DNA of 64,000 nucleotides from Bolinopsis microptera (GCF_026151205.1 NC_087075.1:10832303-10896302); one strand, 5' to 3'. Positions 38,845 to 53,977 are shown, counted from the first letter of the stretch. A program made the numbers and translations. The notes: generated by a model not told the origin, from the sequence alone.

Positions 38845-39059
38845 ATGAGGAAAGTTCGTAAGTCGCTGATAAGACGGAGAAACAGCAGCGCTGAAGACCA
38901 CGAGGATTACAGGAGCAAGAGTAAAGAGATAGAAGAGGAGGAAGAGGAGGAGGAGGAGGTGCAGGTTAGACCTAGGTGTAACTCTAAACACAGCTACCTG
39001 GCTAGGGTCAAGTCTAAGAGCGATGAGGAAGTCTTCGTTGGGGGTACTTTTGATAGGAG
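38845..39059 (+). CDS. Cassette B exon 1
   Basis: ATG 38845 follows a polypyrimidine acceptor (CCTTTTACAG, AG at 38796-38797) by 47 nt. The exon encodes a basic N-terminus, MRKVRKSLIRRRNSSAEDHE, then a nine-residue Glu run and SKHSYLARVKSKSDEEVFVG. It exits in phase 2 at AGGAG|GTCGGT. The donor is not ideal, but its phase is exactly what exon 39222 needs (AG plus A makes Arg). The RRRNSS and RKSLI sites fit basophilic kinase targets. No folded domain. Minus-strand ORF 38824-39078 is a shadow. Confidence 0.65.
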
Positions 39060-39221
39060 GTCGGTTTTCAGTTTGCATTTGTTACTTAATCCGTTTGTTT
39101 CCATTTGAAAATCTAGGTCAAATCTTATCTGTTAAAGTTAATAGTGAACCCGACCCTGGAACAAATAAGAATATTCGCGAAGTTTGCTAGCTAATTTCCT
39201 CACCGGTCGTGGTCTCTGCAG

Positions 39222-39381
39222 ATACAAGTCCTTGTACAACTACAACAGAAGGAAGGGAATGAAGCGTAAAAACGGAGGGTTCCTAGAGCTGGGTAACAGT
39301 ACCTTCTGGAACAGGGCTGAGGATCTGGAGAGAGGCAGGGTCAAGAGTCTGGCTAGTTACTATGAGAGCTCTGATTCTGAG
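39222..39381 (+). CDS. Cassette B exon 2
   Basis: A 160-nt exon after GGTCTCTGCAG (AG at 39220-39221). It enters in phase 2 and encodes YKSLYNYNRRKGMKRKNGG, then FLELGNSTFWNRAEDLERGR and VKSLASYYESSDSE, and leaves in phase 0 at CTGAG|GTAGTA. The exit matches cassettes A, C, D, E, F and G. Basic first half and acidic Ser-rich end. No recognisable domain. Confidence 0.75.
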
Positions 39382-40132
39382 GTAGTACCCGGGTGTTTTT
39401 ATGCCTCCTGATTCTGGGGCTTCAGTGTGCTTTTGTGCCTCCTGATTCTGGGGAACTATTGTGCTTCCTGAGCATATCTGGATAATTTGCTGTGCGTGTT
39501 TTTCTGCTATCCTGATTTATGGCATAGTATGTGTTTTCTTGATTAAGAGTGACGTGTTGATCTTGATTACTGAGATATTCAACACTTAATCCTTCAGTAT
39601 GAGAATCCGAGATCTTTTTAAAATTTTGAATCCTATATAAAGGTCATTTCTAATTAAATCCGTCTACCCAGTAATTCTCACAGATCATCCAGTCATTACA
39701 TCATACTCTTCCCTAATAAAGGGAGCAGTCCAAAATACTTACAATTCTTCAGAACATTAATACCCTCGATTGACCGCCATTTTTACACTTGTCACATTTC
39801 TGAGACATAAAGGTGCTTGCTGGACCTCTAAAATGGTTACATTTGTTTGTCTGAACCTGACAAGTTGGCATAAACAACAGTCCCACCATTATACTGAATA
39901 CCTATCAAACTATAATAACCTTGTCACCTCAGTACAGGCGGTCTGGTCTAAACATACCTTATAAAGCATGTTAAACTCTTACCCCCTAATTAAAACGCAA
40001 CAATATTAGGTTAATAAGTTAATAGCGCATCAATATTAAGTTAATAAGTTTACAGTTTAAAACCCCAGCCCTTCAGGGGACGTTTAAACTAGGTACTAAC
40101 CTGTCACTTTAAATACTAGCACTAGTCAGCCT
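39382..40132. other. Intron stretch
   Basis: Three imperfect copies of a segment containing GTGCCTCCTGATTCTGGGG lie at about 39398-39470, partly derived from or resembling the exon end. No exon called. Confidence 0.5.
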
Positions 40133-40153
40133 CCCCCCCCCCCCCCCCCCCCC
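40133..40153. repeat. Poly-C tract, 21 nt
   Basis: An uninterrupted run of 21 C. Length is uncertain because such tracts are prone to sequencing error. Confidence 0.9.
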
Positions 40154-40608
40154 ATCACATTTAAAAACCCAATTAAGCATGACACGTGTGGACTCTCTAG
40201 AGGAAACCTGAGATACATTTCCTTGTATTTCTCCTCTCTTACTTCCTTGTATTCTTCTGATGTTACTAATTAACAATGGTGCTAATTAACAGCTCGGCTG
40301 GTTTCACCCTTCCCTCAAACTATATAATATATACTTCCTGGTTATTTTATAGTAACTTCACACTTACTTCCTAGCATCTTAGTAGAGACTCTAACTGTGT
40401 TACCTGGATTTAATTCTGTTATTTGAGTGGTAATTCGACTACACCTCCACCCTTGGTGTATCTCCAGTAAACAATGATCTGCAAATGTTTAGTTTAAATC
40501 TTTATTGTTTGTTTCTTTTTGTTTATTTAACATTTTCAGCCACTCCACCTTGCAGACTTGACAGTTTTTCAACTTGCATTTGTAATTAAGTTATCACGCA
40601 TTCTTGCC

Positions 40609-40701
40609 AGATTGTTGGTGGTTGTGTCAGATTGTCTTGTCTTGTTAGATTGTTGGTGGTTGTGTCAGATTGTCTTGTCTTGTTAGATTGTTGGTGGTTG
40701 T
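40609..40701. repeat. 38-bp tandem repeat, about 2.4 copies
   Basis: Units start AGATTGTTGGTGGTTG at 40609, 40647 and 40685 (partial), identical over the full copies. Confidence 0.9.
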
Positions 40702-42569
40702 TCTAAGCCCGATATTTCTGATTGTTGACGTGGCCGGGTAACTTGACATTGCACAGTAAGCGTGCGCCTTAAGCAAGTTCCAGCCAGTAGAGATGTCACA
40801 TACAACACTGAGAGAAACTTCCCTTCTAAGGCTTACTAAAGCACTAACTGAGATTAGGGCAAGTTCCTCTACTGTTCACTCGTTTATTTCCCCTTTGCTA
40901 TGACTTTTTTAGGACGGATTTTCCGTACTAGGTATTTTAGCACTTAGACATTCTTGTCGTGAATAACTTGTGTCGCTACATGCATGCACCTGCCTTTATA
41001 TCCATCACATCACTTTATTTTACTTTACTCGATTTTATCACATCATTTTATTTTACTGTACTTTATTTTATCATTACAAGTACTTACTACGCATGTATTC
41101 GTAAAGAGTACACAACATGTTCTTTATTTTATTTCGTGTCCTCTAATTTGACCATATAAGGGCATTCCTGCAAACTTCGCACTAACGTAGCTCCATTCAC
41201 ACTATCTCATATGACCAGCTCCCTCCACCTCACAACACATCATGCTCCAATATTGCTCCAATATATCAACCTATCTCTGACAGAGCTATTTATACCCGGG
41301 ATAGTGCGCTTATAGCTTTCTTCTGAGCAGGTAGTCCTGTTATAGAGAGGATATATTGGTCACCGCTCCGCTACGTCTAATAGCGTCTGTAATGGTGTTA
41401 GTGACGGTGTTAGTGATGGTGTTAGTAACAACACGTCTAACAATCCTTACATCACATCCCATAATACTACACCCAATATAAACCTCTTATCTTCACACAA
41501 CCTGCACATCCTTCACCCCCTCTCCCTGCCTCCTCACCCTCGCTCTCCCTGCCTCTTTACAACCTACTCTCGTCACTCTGTGATGCTGAACCCAGGAACT
41601 AGTCCTGTAATCTGAGTGAGATTATCTCACCCCAACAATAGGTTTGACCAGTGACGTTTCTTATTACGATATCTCATTACACACTCCTAATTCCTAACTC
41701 CTGTAGTATTCTGTATTATGCAGGGATATATTAGGATGTAATAATAATGATTCAGTAATATTCGGCGTATCTACGTCATTATTTCTAGTGTAACGCTAAA
41801 TGTTGCGTCTAAAAGTCATGATCATGTTTGAGTGAGGTGTTGTTTCTGCTCCGCTGCTTCTTTTGATTTATATTAGTGTCCGTTAATTGTTAGTAATTGG
41901 TTTGTATCTGGTGTGTGAAACGCTAGAAAGGGACTTTCCCAGGTCGTTTAGAGCCGGATTCGCTCGTCTGGATTTTTATGAAATAATCTTACGCAGAACG
42001 ATTACAAGTAATATTTGATAAGCATACCATGATCCGCCCGCCCCAGATATTTGTTCTCAGATAGCCTGTTCGACCGCTATATTTGACTCGGATGAGGCTG
42101 GCTCTCAAGCAGCACATTATTGCTTGACATCCGTTCCTAAATGCAGCTAATTAATTCCATCCTTCTTCTGTTCACACGGAATCTCCTCCCTTATTTGAGG
42201 AGTATTTGTCTGTGCGTGTAGATTGAGTTGGGGAGCATTTGATGTGGTTTAGTTTACATTTGATAGTTTTACGATATTACGATTATTATCAACTCGATAT
42301 TTGAATAGTATGTAGTTTCATTATATAAATATCCCCGCGTTGCGTTTTTCAATATATTTTGTTTGTTCTCGTTAGGAAATAGGAACCTCTCCTTCCCGTT
42401 TGTATTATCAACATTATGTTACATTGTTTACACAGTTTGATGCATCACATGATGTGTAAATACTTAGCATACTTTGAATCGTTGCCGCTCTATAATTATA
42501 AATTATGCTATTTCTCCATTGCTTGATAATCATTGCTCCCTCGTACAATAACTAACCCCTTGTTAACAG
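40702..42569. other. Non-coding stretch before cassette C
   Basis: A 12-bp GGTGTTAGTGAT repeat (three copies) lies near 41393-41430. A 36-codon ORF at 40793 (MSHTTLRETSLLRL) ends in a stop with no donor. No other exon signal. Confidence 0.45.
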
Positions 42570-42579
42570 CGGATGCTGG

Positions 42580-43605
42580 ATGATGTCCTGTGAACTGATC
42601 TCAAACCACGCGCCATCCTACCCCAAGATAGTATACCACAACGCCCAGTGGACCTCCCACCCAGGGAACCCAGTCCACCACAACTTCCCCAGCGACCAAA
42701 GCTTCAGCAGTGACCAGAGTTATACTTATCAAAGTGATCAGGATTACCAGAGTTACAGCCCGTGTCACAGCCAAGAGAACTGGGCTAACAGCACTTACCC
42801 TGGGTCGGGTCAGTGGGGGAGGCGCCACACAGTAGATCACATTAATATATCTCCTCTGGAAACAAGCAGGAAAAGACAGAAAGTCTCCAGACCCTCCAAC
42901 TCGTTCAGGAGGAAATCTCTACTCTTCTTCAGGATGCTAGGCTCAGGAGAGTGGAGGGACAGAGATAGAAGTGAGAAGTACCAGGTTAAAAAGTGTGTAC
43001 GTGAGGAGGAGAATCATGTTGAGGAACCCAGTCCTACAGATGTAGTCAGAGCAGTGTTATCAGACAACACCCTGACTAGAAGAGAAGAAAAAGAAGAGGA
43101 GGAGGTCCACAGAACCGTGTCAGATTCACTTGACGGAGTAGTGCTAAGAAGAGGAAGCAGAGCTACCAGGAGACAAAACAGACGGAGTATATCCAACCCA
43201 CCTCCCACAGACCCCACCACCTCGCCTCACAGACCAGATACCACAGAGTTCATCACCCCCTTCACAGAGGCGCTCCCTCCCCGGCCTATCAAACCTCCCC
43301 GCCCTGCCTCCTGTTACGTCAACAACTCCATCAGAGCCTCCCAACAGGACGTAGCTACAGGGTCAGGGTTCCAGAGGAAACTCAGGAGGTTGAGTGCTAG
43401 TGTGAAGAACTTCTCTTTAGAGAGGATGATCCACCATAGGAAACACTCTGGGCCTCTTAAGGAGGAGGAGCTGCCTCAGGTGCCGCCCTCTTATATCGAG
43501 CCTGATGGAAGGAGGATATCTGATCCTGCCATCTCTAATAGGAAGAGTCTACCTGCTGATTTCAGATACGAGAATGTCGCCGACTACTTGTCTTCTAATC
43601 CACAG
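42580..43605 (+). CDS. Cassette C: 342-codon N-terminal exon
   Basis: The tandem ATGATG at 42580 lies 10 nt after TTAACAG (AG at 42568-42569). An out-of-frame ATG at 42573 starts a six-codon uORF. The exon stays open for 342 codons to a CCACAG|GTAAAA donor in phase 0. Residues 1-85 are Ser/Tyr/Gln/His-rich. A basic patch near residues 108-120 reads NSFRRKSLLFFRMLGSGE. Glu-rich and Arg-rich stretches follow, then a proline-rich block (residues about 205-250, with PPRPIKPPRP resembling an SH3 ligand). The last part includes RKLRRLSASVKNFSLERM and ends NVADYLSSNPQ. Strong exon-like composition compared with the flanking AT-rich DNA. Likely a disordered regulatory N-terminus. The frame beyond 43605 is intron read-through. 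Confidence 0.88.
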
Positions 43606-45898
<2,293 letters not shown>

Positions 45899-46036
45899 TC
45901 CCCTTCTGGAGTTTCTGGAATGTAGTCTTTATTACTCTCTCCTCGTGTACCGTGTTGTGTACAAGTCTTGTTACCGTGTCCACACCTTCTTGCTGTGCAG
46001 AGAGCAGTGCTCTCTGTATAACATGCAGCTTGCCAA

Positions 46037-46113
46037 CTAGTCGCTACCTAGTCGCTACCTAGTCGCAACCTAGTCGCTACCTAGTCGCTACCTAGTCGCT
46101 ACCTAGTCGCTAC
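46037..46113. repeat. 11-bp tandem array CTAGTCGCTAC, 7 copies
   Basis: Seven almost perfect 11-bp units; one has CGCAAC for CGCTAC. Confidence 0.95.
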
Positions 46114-46351
46114 CTTGTAGCACCCTAGCCGTTATGTGGATACTTTTCTGCTGACTGAGAGTCGCTACCACTTCACGAGGAGACTGGATTCTGCGACTGA
46201 TCGGTTTCCATGGAGCTCCCAAATTATTTTGCATAATAATATGCCAACTTTTAGTGTCCTAATAACAGTTACTACTTAATCTTTTGGCTTCTTAACCTAT
46301 CGTCCTAACCTTCCTGCTGTCGCAACCTTGTAACAACCCAGTCATACCCTG

Positions 46352-46395
46352 CTTACCTGCAACTTACCTGCAGCTTACCTGCAGCTTACCTGCAG
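46352..46395. repeat. 11-bp tandem array CTTACCTGCAG, 4 copies
   Basis: Four 11-bp units, the first ending CAA. A separate 8-bp CTTCTTGT array follows at 46411-46457. Confidence 0.95.
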
Positions 46396-46410
46396 CCAGA
46401 TAGTCACGTA

Positions 46411-46457
46411 CTTCTTGTCTTCTTGTCTTCTTGTCTTCTTGTCTTCTTGTCTTCTTG
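46411..46457. repeat. 8-bp tandem array CTTCTTGT
   Basis: About six perfect copies. Confidence 0.95.
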
Positions 46458-46669
46458 ACCTCCACTCTGTTGGAGCTCTGGGAAGGAAGAGGGGTTATTA
46501 TTAACCATTACTTTGTGAGATGGAGTATAATCCTGCAACTTAATACCAAGTTTTAAACCTGGTGTAATGTTATTAGTCAATAACTGTACGTGTTAGTATT
46601 AAACTTGTGCTGTTAATAGCTGGATCTCTCTGAGATTGATTACCTAAAATGTTTAGCAGCTTTCCTCGA

Positions 46670-46776
46670 CTTCTCTCGGGCATATAATCGAGCATATAAA
46701 TTAAAATCGGGCTTTTAATCGGGCTTATAATCGGGCATATAATCTGACTTATAATCGGGCATATAATAATCGGGCC
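46670..46776. repeat. 12-bp degenerate tandem array TATAATCGGGCA
   Basis: About eight to nine imperfect copies with A/T and insertion variants. Confidence 0.85.
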
Positions 46777-47078
46777 TCCTTCAAGCGTACTAATTACAGA
46801 GATATTACAGGTTAACAAGTCTACTTACATTTGTTGCAACTTTGACTAACAAGTTTACCGTTCTTACATTTGTTGCAGCGTTAGGCGGTGTGATTACTCT
46901 TCAGTAGCTTGAGGTCTGTGTCCTAGCACACACGTTGTGTGCCGTGCTCGTGCAGGTTGTGGCCCAGATCGGTGTGTAGATTGTCCATATGTGTGTGGGG
47001 AGCCGGTAAAGATTGCCTAATTTAGTGATTACCCCGTAACCTGACTCAGTTCTCTGACTCATCTCACCACGGCGCTGT

Positions 47079-47194
47079 GAAGAGTCGTGACAGCGTTACA
47101 TCACGATGAAGAGTCGTGACAGCGTTACATCACGATGAAGAGTCGTGACAGCGTTACATCACGATGAAGAGTCGTGACAGCGTTACATCACGAT
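47079..47194. repeat. 29-bp tandem array, 4 perfect copies
   Basis: Each copy begins GAAGAGTCGTGACAGCGTTA and ends CATCACGAT. Copies start at 47079, 47108, 47137 and 47166. Confidence 0.97.
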
Positions 47195-47297
47195 GGAGTG
47201 TGAAGTGTGATGTCACTCCGCACAATGCATCACAGTGTAACGCCACAATATCCCGCCATTTGACCTCCGCAGTTCCCTACTCAACGCTCATTTTCGT

Positions 47298-48205
<908 letters not shown>

Positions 48206-48918
48206 GCACATCCTCCCGCTCTCCTACTGTATATTTACCTGTACTTTAAAACATTCCTCCAAATCCTCACCAGGAGACTATCATACACTGCTCCGGCTTC
48301 TCTCTCCGGGTCTCTCTCAGCAAACTCTTCATTTAGCCGGTGGTTATTATAGTGTCTAGTGAAACTGTCTGCCAGCCTTCAGCTGGGTATGTAACACTTG
48401 TCCTTCTAGCCTGGTGTTGTTGTGGAGAGACCCGGCCCTTCTCTACTATAGAGACTATAGCGCCCCTTATAGCGCCCATCTGTAGCGCCCGCTTGCGGAA
48501 CTTGTAGTGTCCGTTTCTCGTCATTTATTGAAGTTGGGAAGCTCGGTAGGGTCTTTGTTTTAACTTGCGCTCGGGCGAGTCATTGAGTTAAGTTGCCGCT
48601 TGTATTGATACCTGTGTGCCGATATAGTAAGAATATAATACACTCTTATACGCTCTTTTTCTGTGTTATACCCGCGGACTGTTACCCTGCTTCACTGTTA
48701 CGCTGTATTGTGGGGTTTTGACTTGACAAAAGCTTTTGCTGCTGTTTTTCGTGCTCGGTGCAGCTCTTTAGTTTGGTCAGATTTCTGTTCTGTTCGCTAT
48801 TTGTGAAGGTTTCTCTCGTGTGCAGTAGAAATGTTAGGTAGTATTGTGACATTGTTTTACAGTGTGACAGCGTTGTAACATTGTAACAAAGACCCCGAAC
48901 CCAGGTTAATGTATCACC
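48206..48918. other. Stretch between the CT array and cassette D
   Basis: No exon. A short GCGCCC(C/G) repeat lies at about 48460-48493 and CTGTnACA-like repeats at 48845-48890. It is a likely 5' flank of cassette D. Confidence 0.45.
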
Positions 48919-49176
48919 ATGTTGACTCCCTCCTTCATCCGAAATATCTACAAGAAAAAAGACCACGCCCGACGTAACAGCCAAGCTCTCCGGCCCCGAC
49001 GCTACATCGACGAGATCAAGGAACTATCAGCCGAGTTCGAGTGTAACACAAACCACAAGGTCAAATCAGCGGAGAACTTGTGCAGTAGTAATGTGAGCCC
49101 TCCCCAGTTAGGGCCAAGGAGTTATTCTACTAGTTACAGTTCCACTCTACCCAGATCAACGCTTCATAAGTCCGGG
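48919..49176 (+). CDS. Cassette D exon 1
   Basis: ATG 48919 is preceded in frame by a TAA at 48907-48909, so this is a true start. A weak acceptor-like CCCAG ends at 48904, and an out-of-frame ATG lies 10 nt upstream. The exon encodes 86 codons: a basic head MLTPSFIRNIYKKKDHARRN, then LRPRRYIDEIKELSAEFEC (helix-like), then a Ser/Tyr-rich end. It exits in phase 0 at TCCGGG|GTAAAG. It joins naturally to the exon at 50853. No known domain. Confidence 0.8.
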
Positions 49177-49961
49177 GTAAAGTTATTTGATGTAATTTAT
49201 ATTTTAAACACAGACTTACAGATCGACACGATTAAAAACTAGTTCATGATATCTTTTGATGCTTGAACATCATAAATTATAACCAACACTGCGCGACATG
49301 TCGCGCTATACCTCCCAAGAAATTTAATCCCATCGTCTACAATCCCCAAGTGGACATATTACGGCAAACATATTTCCTTTGTTAGCCCCTGACCTTGTAT
49401 GCCGACCCCTAGTAACGCTCCCCACCCATAGTAACACCCAGCTACTAAACTTCCCTAGAAACATTGTCAACTTACTTCGGACGTTCTAATTATTCAGCCC
49501 CGGGTTCAACTGTGGCTTCCTTTTAGCTGTCAAGTAGAATACTGAGGGAACACCCAAAATGTAAAAATACATTCTAGTGATAGCGCTCAACTTCAAAGTT
49601 AATCAGCTAATTAAAAATCTGGATAATAAGTTTCATGGCGAGTATTCCGTGGCGTACCAGCTGCGGACCGGTCATATTCTGACTTATTATGTGTAATTAT
49701 AGCTTAATTATATTTAATTATTAACGCGCGGAGAAGATGTGCCGTAACTAATATTACCGATAAGTCTATTCACGGTTAGTTAGAGTGTGATTTTATTATC
49801 TGCTGACTGGTATATTTACCCACTTATTAGCCAGTTATTCTTTTGTTTCTTTTTAAAGGTTTTTAAACTTTCTCATCCCAAAGTATCGGATCTCTGATAT
49901 TATCTAGACATTAGTAGTAGTACTTAGTAGTAGTAGTATCTGGGTGTTATATGCAGTGGAT
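49177..49961. other. Intron stretch between cassettes D and E
   Basis: AT-rich, with no exon seen. Confidence 0.5.
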
Positions 49962-50036
49962 ATGAGTGCTATAAAAAGAGTACGCTCTCTGAAAGCGTAC
50001 AGGCGGAGTCATGGCACGAAGAATAGGGTTACCAAG
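49962..50036 (+). CDS. Cassette E: 25-codon first exon
   Basis: ATG 49962 opens MSAIKRVRSLKAYRRSHGTK, then NRVTK, and ends in phase 0 at an ACCAAG|GTGCGA donor. The peptide is strongly basic with RVRSL and RRS motifs, as in cassettes B and G, and the phase matches. An ATG 11 nt upstream gives a four-codon uORF overlapping the start. The donor is weaker than in other cassettes, so the call rests on peptide resemblance plus phase. It could splice to 50853. Confidence 0.5.
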
Positions 50037-50852
50037 GTGCGAAGTTGTGAGATGTACCAGTGATATATCTTATGTAATATTACTTGTATATGAGTCATAT
50101 TTCTTATGTTTGAGTAGTATTTCTTATGAGTGAGTGATATTTCTTATATTATATATATAATGAATAATATTTCTTATGTTTAAGAAATATTTTATATATA
50201 ATATATATATATTATATCTAGAATCTAGATTCTAGATCTGTATATTAATGCTTTTTATACAAGTTACAACAAAGTCTTCATGTTATGTATCCTGATTTTG
50301 GACATATAGTATTAAATGTCACCAAACTAGCACTATAGCAGTTTAAAACCAGTCCTTCGTAACAGACTTCGCTACAAAAGGGGTATCAGTTCCTCTCGAC
50401 AGACACTCACCAGAGTATATAATAATATTCTACACATGATATTATAGCCTGGTTAACAACCCGCGAGAAGAAATTTTAGGTTTCCTAAAAGTGCCAGAAG
50501 TAAGTGCGCGACGGCACAAATTTGATTAGTTTGTAGAGCTGCTTAGTCGGACATGCTACCTTTGGCTGGAGTGATAGAACAGTGACGTAGATTGGCACTG
50601 AGAATTATATGTTGGTATTTGTAACTTTAACAATCGCGCGATTAATAAAGTGATGCGCGAGCGCGTGGTCGTAGATGGTTCTCTTCTTTCCAAGAATAAT
50701 GCGTGCTCCCCGCTGCTTAGGTTAACTCAATACACAATTCACCCATTCGACCTCCAACTTATCAATAAATATTCATTCACAAAGTTAATCACTTTCTAAT
50801 TAATTCATTAGTTAATTAAATGAATAATTAGTTAACCTGTTTGTTTTTTCAG
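50037..50852. other. Intron stretch
   Basis: A degenerate ATATTTCTTATG-type repeat lies at about 50085-50190, followed by an AT palindromic tract (ATCTAGAATCTAGATTCTAGAT) near 50215-50240. No exon seen. Confidence 0.55.
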
Positions 50853-50947
50853 GCACGGTCGTTACATGATGATACAGCAGATATTCCAGACAGACTCAAC
50901 AGATCTAATTCACTCGAGTTTGACGAACATATCTCATCTATCAGAAG
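50853..50947 (+). CDS. Internal exon shared by cassette D (and perhaps E)
   Basis: A 95-nt exon after an excellent acceptor (TTTGTTTTTTCAG, AG at 50851-50852) enters in phase 0. It encodes ARSLHDDTADIPDRLNRSNS, then LEFDEHISSIR, and leaves in phase 2 at AGAAG|GTAAGA, a strong donor. The Arg-Ser-Asn-Ser motif suggests phosphorylation. Phases fit cassette D exon 1 upstream and the 51085 exon downstream. Confidence 0.8.
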
Positions 50948-51084
50948 GTAAGATGCAGCTGCTTTTCAATATTTAACAAACCAATTATTTCCATCCCGTC
51001 ATGTATTTTCTACTGTTGTAACGATAATTAAATAAATTATCATTACTTGTTGCTGCGGTAAACTAACAGCTATCTCCGGTTTAG

Positions 51085-51148
51085 GACCCACTCCGAAAAA
51101 GAGAAACCCGAAACAGAATCTTCAGAGTACTCTGGCATCTCCGGAAAG
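51085..51148 (+). CDS. Small internal exon following 50853
   Basis: A 64-nt exon after CCGGTTTAG (AG at 51083-51084). It completes an Arg codon from phase 2, reads THSEKEKPETESSEYSGISG then K, and exits in phase 0 at GGAAAG|GTAAGA. Both borders are good and phases agree on both sides. The peptide is acidic and Ser/Glu-rich. Confidence 0.78.
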
Positions 51149-51231
51149 GTAAGATTTGTCATTAATAATGTAAATATTTTGTTATACTTAGTATATTTTT
51201 TAAAGAATTTATATGGTAGATTTTATTTCAG

Positions 51232-51258
51232 AAGTACCGTCAGGCACCTTTTTTCTAA
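51232..51258 (+). CDS. Possible alternative terminal exon
   Basis: An acceptor-like TTTTATTTCAG ends at 51231, only 83 nt after the previous donor. In phase 0 it reads KYRQAPFF and a TAA at 51256-51258. If used, it would give a short secreted-size or regulatory truncated product of cassette D or E. No polyadenylation signal was identified, so it may be an unused site. Confidence 0.2.
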   Translation, partial: KYRQAPFF

Positions 51259-53932
51259 GGGTTAGGACGTAAAATTCAGTGTCAAATGTCATGTGATTTA
51301 TTCCTCCGAGATCACTGGACTTAACATCCTTTTTTAATTGTAATGTATATTGTATATATTAATTGCTTCCTATTTTAATTACAATGTACATTTCACATCA
51401 CATCTGGGTCAGGGTAATAGTAATTTACTGAGGCTAATTTCAATTTACCACACTGTAGTTCAGCAAACCCTCTGTTTTCTCACCTGCCGGCGAACATGCC
51501 GACTTTATAGACGGGAAGTTGGGAATATAAACGTTGTAACTAGCTAAACCTTACCTCGAAAGTTACAGCATTTCTTATATCACCTATTATATAAGAATGT
51601 TGCGAGCAACAATTTTGTTCTCTCTGCAGAATTCTATATAATATTCCACTCTATTAGTTCTATATAATATTCCTCTCAGTAAAATGATGTATTTAGGAAA
51701 GTGGGGGCTCCTACAGTACTGATGGTTGCTAAAAGCCTAAATAAGATCGTTGTACGTTTTCCCTTCCCCCTCATTGCTTCCTATAAATATGGCTGCTTTT
51801 ATCATATTATCCCTTTTTTACCGAGTTATCAGCCCACTCACTTTAAAATATTATCCCGCGACTTTTTCTTGAATTCTCAGTTCTCTCACCAGAGTAGATT
51901 TTTGCCGGTTATAATATTTTTCACTCTAAAAGTAATTTCCCTGAACGAAAAGTGATTTCCCTGAACGATTCGTATCAATTATCTAGTTTTAGGAATCAGG
52001 ATACCACCAATCCGCACTCCGCATGTACCTCCATCCGTAGGAAGGGTCTCCATATCCTCCGATCACAAATATAGAAATAGCTAGCCTTGAGAGAGATGAT
52101 CCCCTACAAATATCCCTCGCAAATACCTAACTTCATCGTTCTAATTACAATCACAAGTCAGTTCAGTGTTGGTGTCACAGTCGGTAAATGACAATAAAAT
52201 AGTTGACACCCTCTCTACCTCCCTCCCCTGAACCCCCCTCAACTATGTGCTTCACAGTAAATAAATACGTTTACTGAGTACTTTGAACAGAGGTCACGTG
52301 ACCACGCCGGCAGTTGGACGGCATGTCGTCTGAGTAGCGCGGTGTGAATATAGAACCGTGAACTTGAGTTTTAGTAACTATTAATGTAAATATTGTGAAT
52401 ATAATTACTGTGACTTATACTTTCCGATTTGTATAATTAGGTTTATCTCCAGCTCTCCGAAAAAAAATGTTCAAATGCCCCGCTCTAGAATGCAAAGATT
52501 GCCGCAGCTATTATAATATAATCAGTATTTGACAGAGAGAGAGAGAATCAGAAAGAGAACGTATAATTGCATTATTTCGCGACCCTCACTAAACGTGATG
52601 AACATTATATGGATATAATAATAATATGTAATAATTATTGTACTAGAAGTCAAGGTTTGAGTTGTGTGTGCGCGTACGTTCCTTACTCCGCTAGCGTTCC
52701 TCGCTTGCTTTCCTTTACTGTTGCTCTTTACTTAATACGATCCAGTTGCCGGTGTAGATCAATCACCCGCACTATTTTAACAAAATCAAAGACTTATTAT
52801 GAAACATGCAGCCTTGTTGACGCAATTAACAACAGGTTTACGATGTGAGGTTGAGAATTGAGCTATTTATAACCTCACGTTTAACCTGACTGTACTCGAC
52901 TTTTTCGATCTTCCGTTTTTTTATATTCCGGTAAATATTACCTTAGATTTTACACTGAATCTTAACTTAGTCGTTGTTCATGCTTGTTTCAATTAATCCC
53001 GTGCTCCTTTAAAATCCTGTATATTATAGCGTCTCATGTTGTCATCTGTCTTTAGTTCTATCTTTCGTCTTGTCTCAGTGTATTGCAAATATCTGACTTT
53101 AACACACTAGTCCCTGATGTGTCCAATATAATTTTAATGTATTGCCCGAAATGATTTTAATGCAGTGCCCGAAGTGATTTGTGACCCAGATGATGGGGTT
53201 TGGTTTGACAGATTACCAATTTGCCGAGCAATTCTGTGTTTCATATTTTTGACGTTTTGTTAAAATATTTTGTAACTGAACATAGTCGCCTCTTGACATG
53301 ATATTTAAATAATCAGTTAAACCGGGGGGGGGGGAGGGGGTTCTTAACATTTTGAACTTGAAGCAAAATATTTCCTGTTGTTGAACAACAGTCGTGTTGA
53401 ACTCCAGCCAAAACAGCTACTTCTACAACAAGATACGTCACGTATATCCGGTCTTCACAACACTTCACCTCCACTCTTTGATCTTCTTCTCTTCTTCTCC
53501 TCTAACATAGTTAAACACTTTTAAACTAGCCCCCGCCGCATCCAGCTATATTGGATTGTTAACACTTTAAAAACTCTCTCTTGTCACAGTTAATAGTCTC
53601 AGCTCTAGCTCCTTATTTGAAAGTTGATATGAAGGAAGTTGAGGGGAGGTGAAGTTAGGAATGTTGAGGTTTCTTCTGTTAGTGTGGTTCTCTCTAAACA
53701 GCTCAGATAAGATAACAGAGAGATAATACATGAGAACCAGTGTAGATAAGAATCACTGATAGGAGTGTGTGGCTACATTGTGGGGGTGTGACTGAATAAT
53801 GCTGTGTGACCGGATCAGTAGTGGGGGAGTATCGGACTATTAATAGCTGCATTATTAATGCGACTATTATTATTAATCACGGCGGGGGAGGCAACTCTCG
53901 TATCACTACCTCCACTACTAATTTTATGTCAG
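51259..53932. other. Intron stretch before cassette F
   Basis: No supported exon. A CACGTG lies at about 52296 and a poly-G tract at 53324-53340. A 21-codon Cys-containing ORF near 52468 has no splice support. Confidence 0.45.
53324..53340. repeat. Poly-G tract with one A
   Basis: Eleven G, an A at 53335, then five G. Confidence 0.9.
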
Positions 53933-53977
53933 TTTCTCATTTTGTTATCTTGAACTTGTGTCTATCTGTTCGACTCA

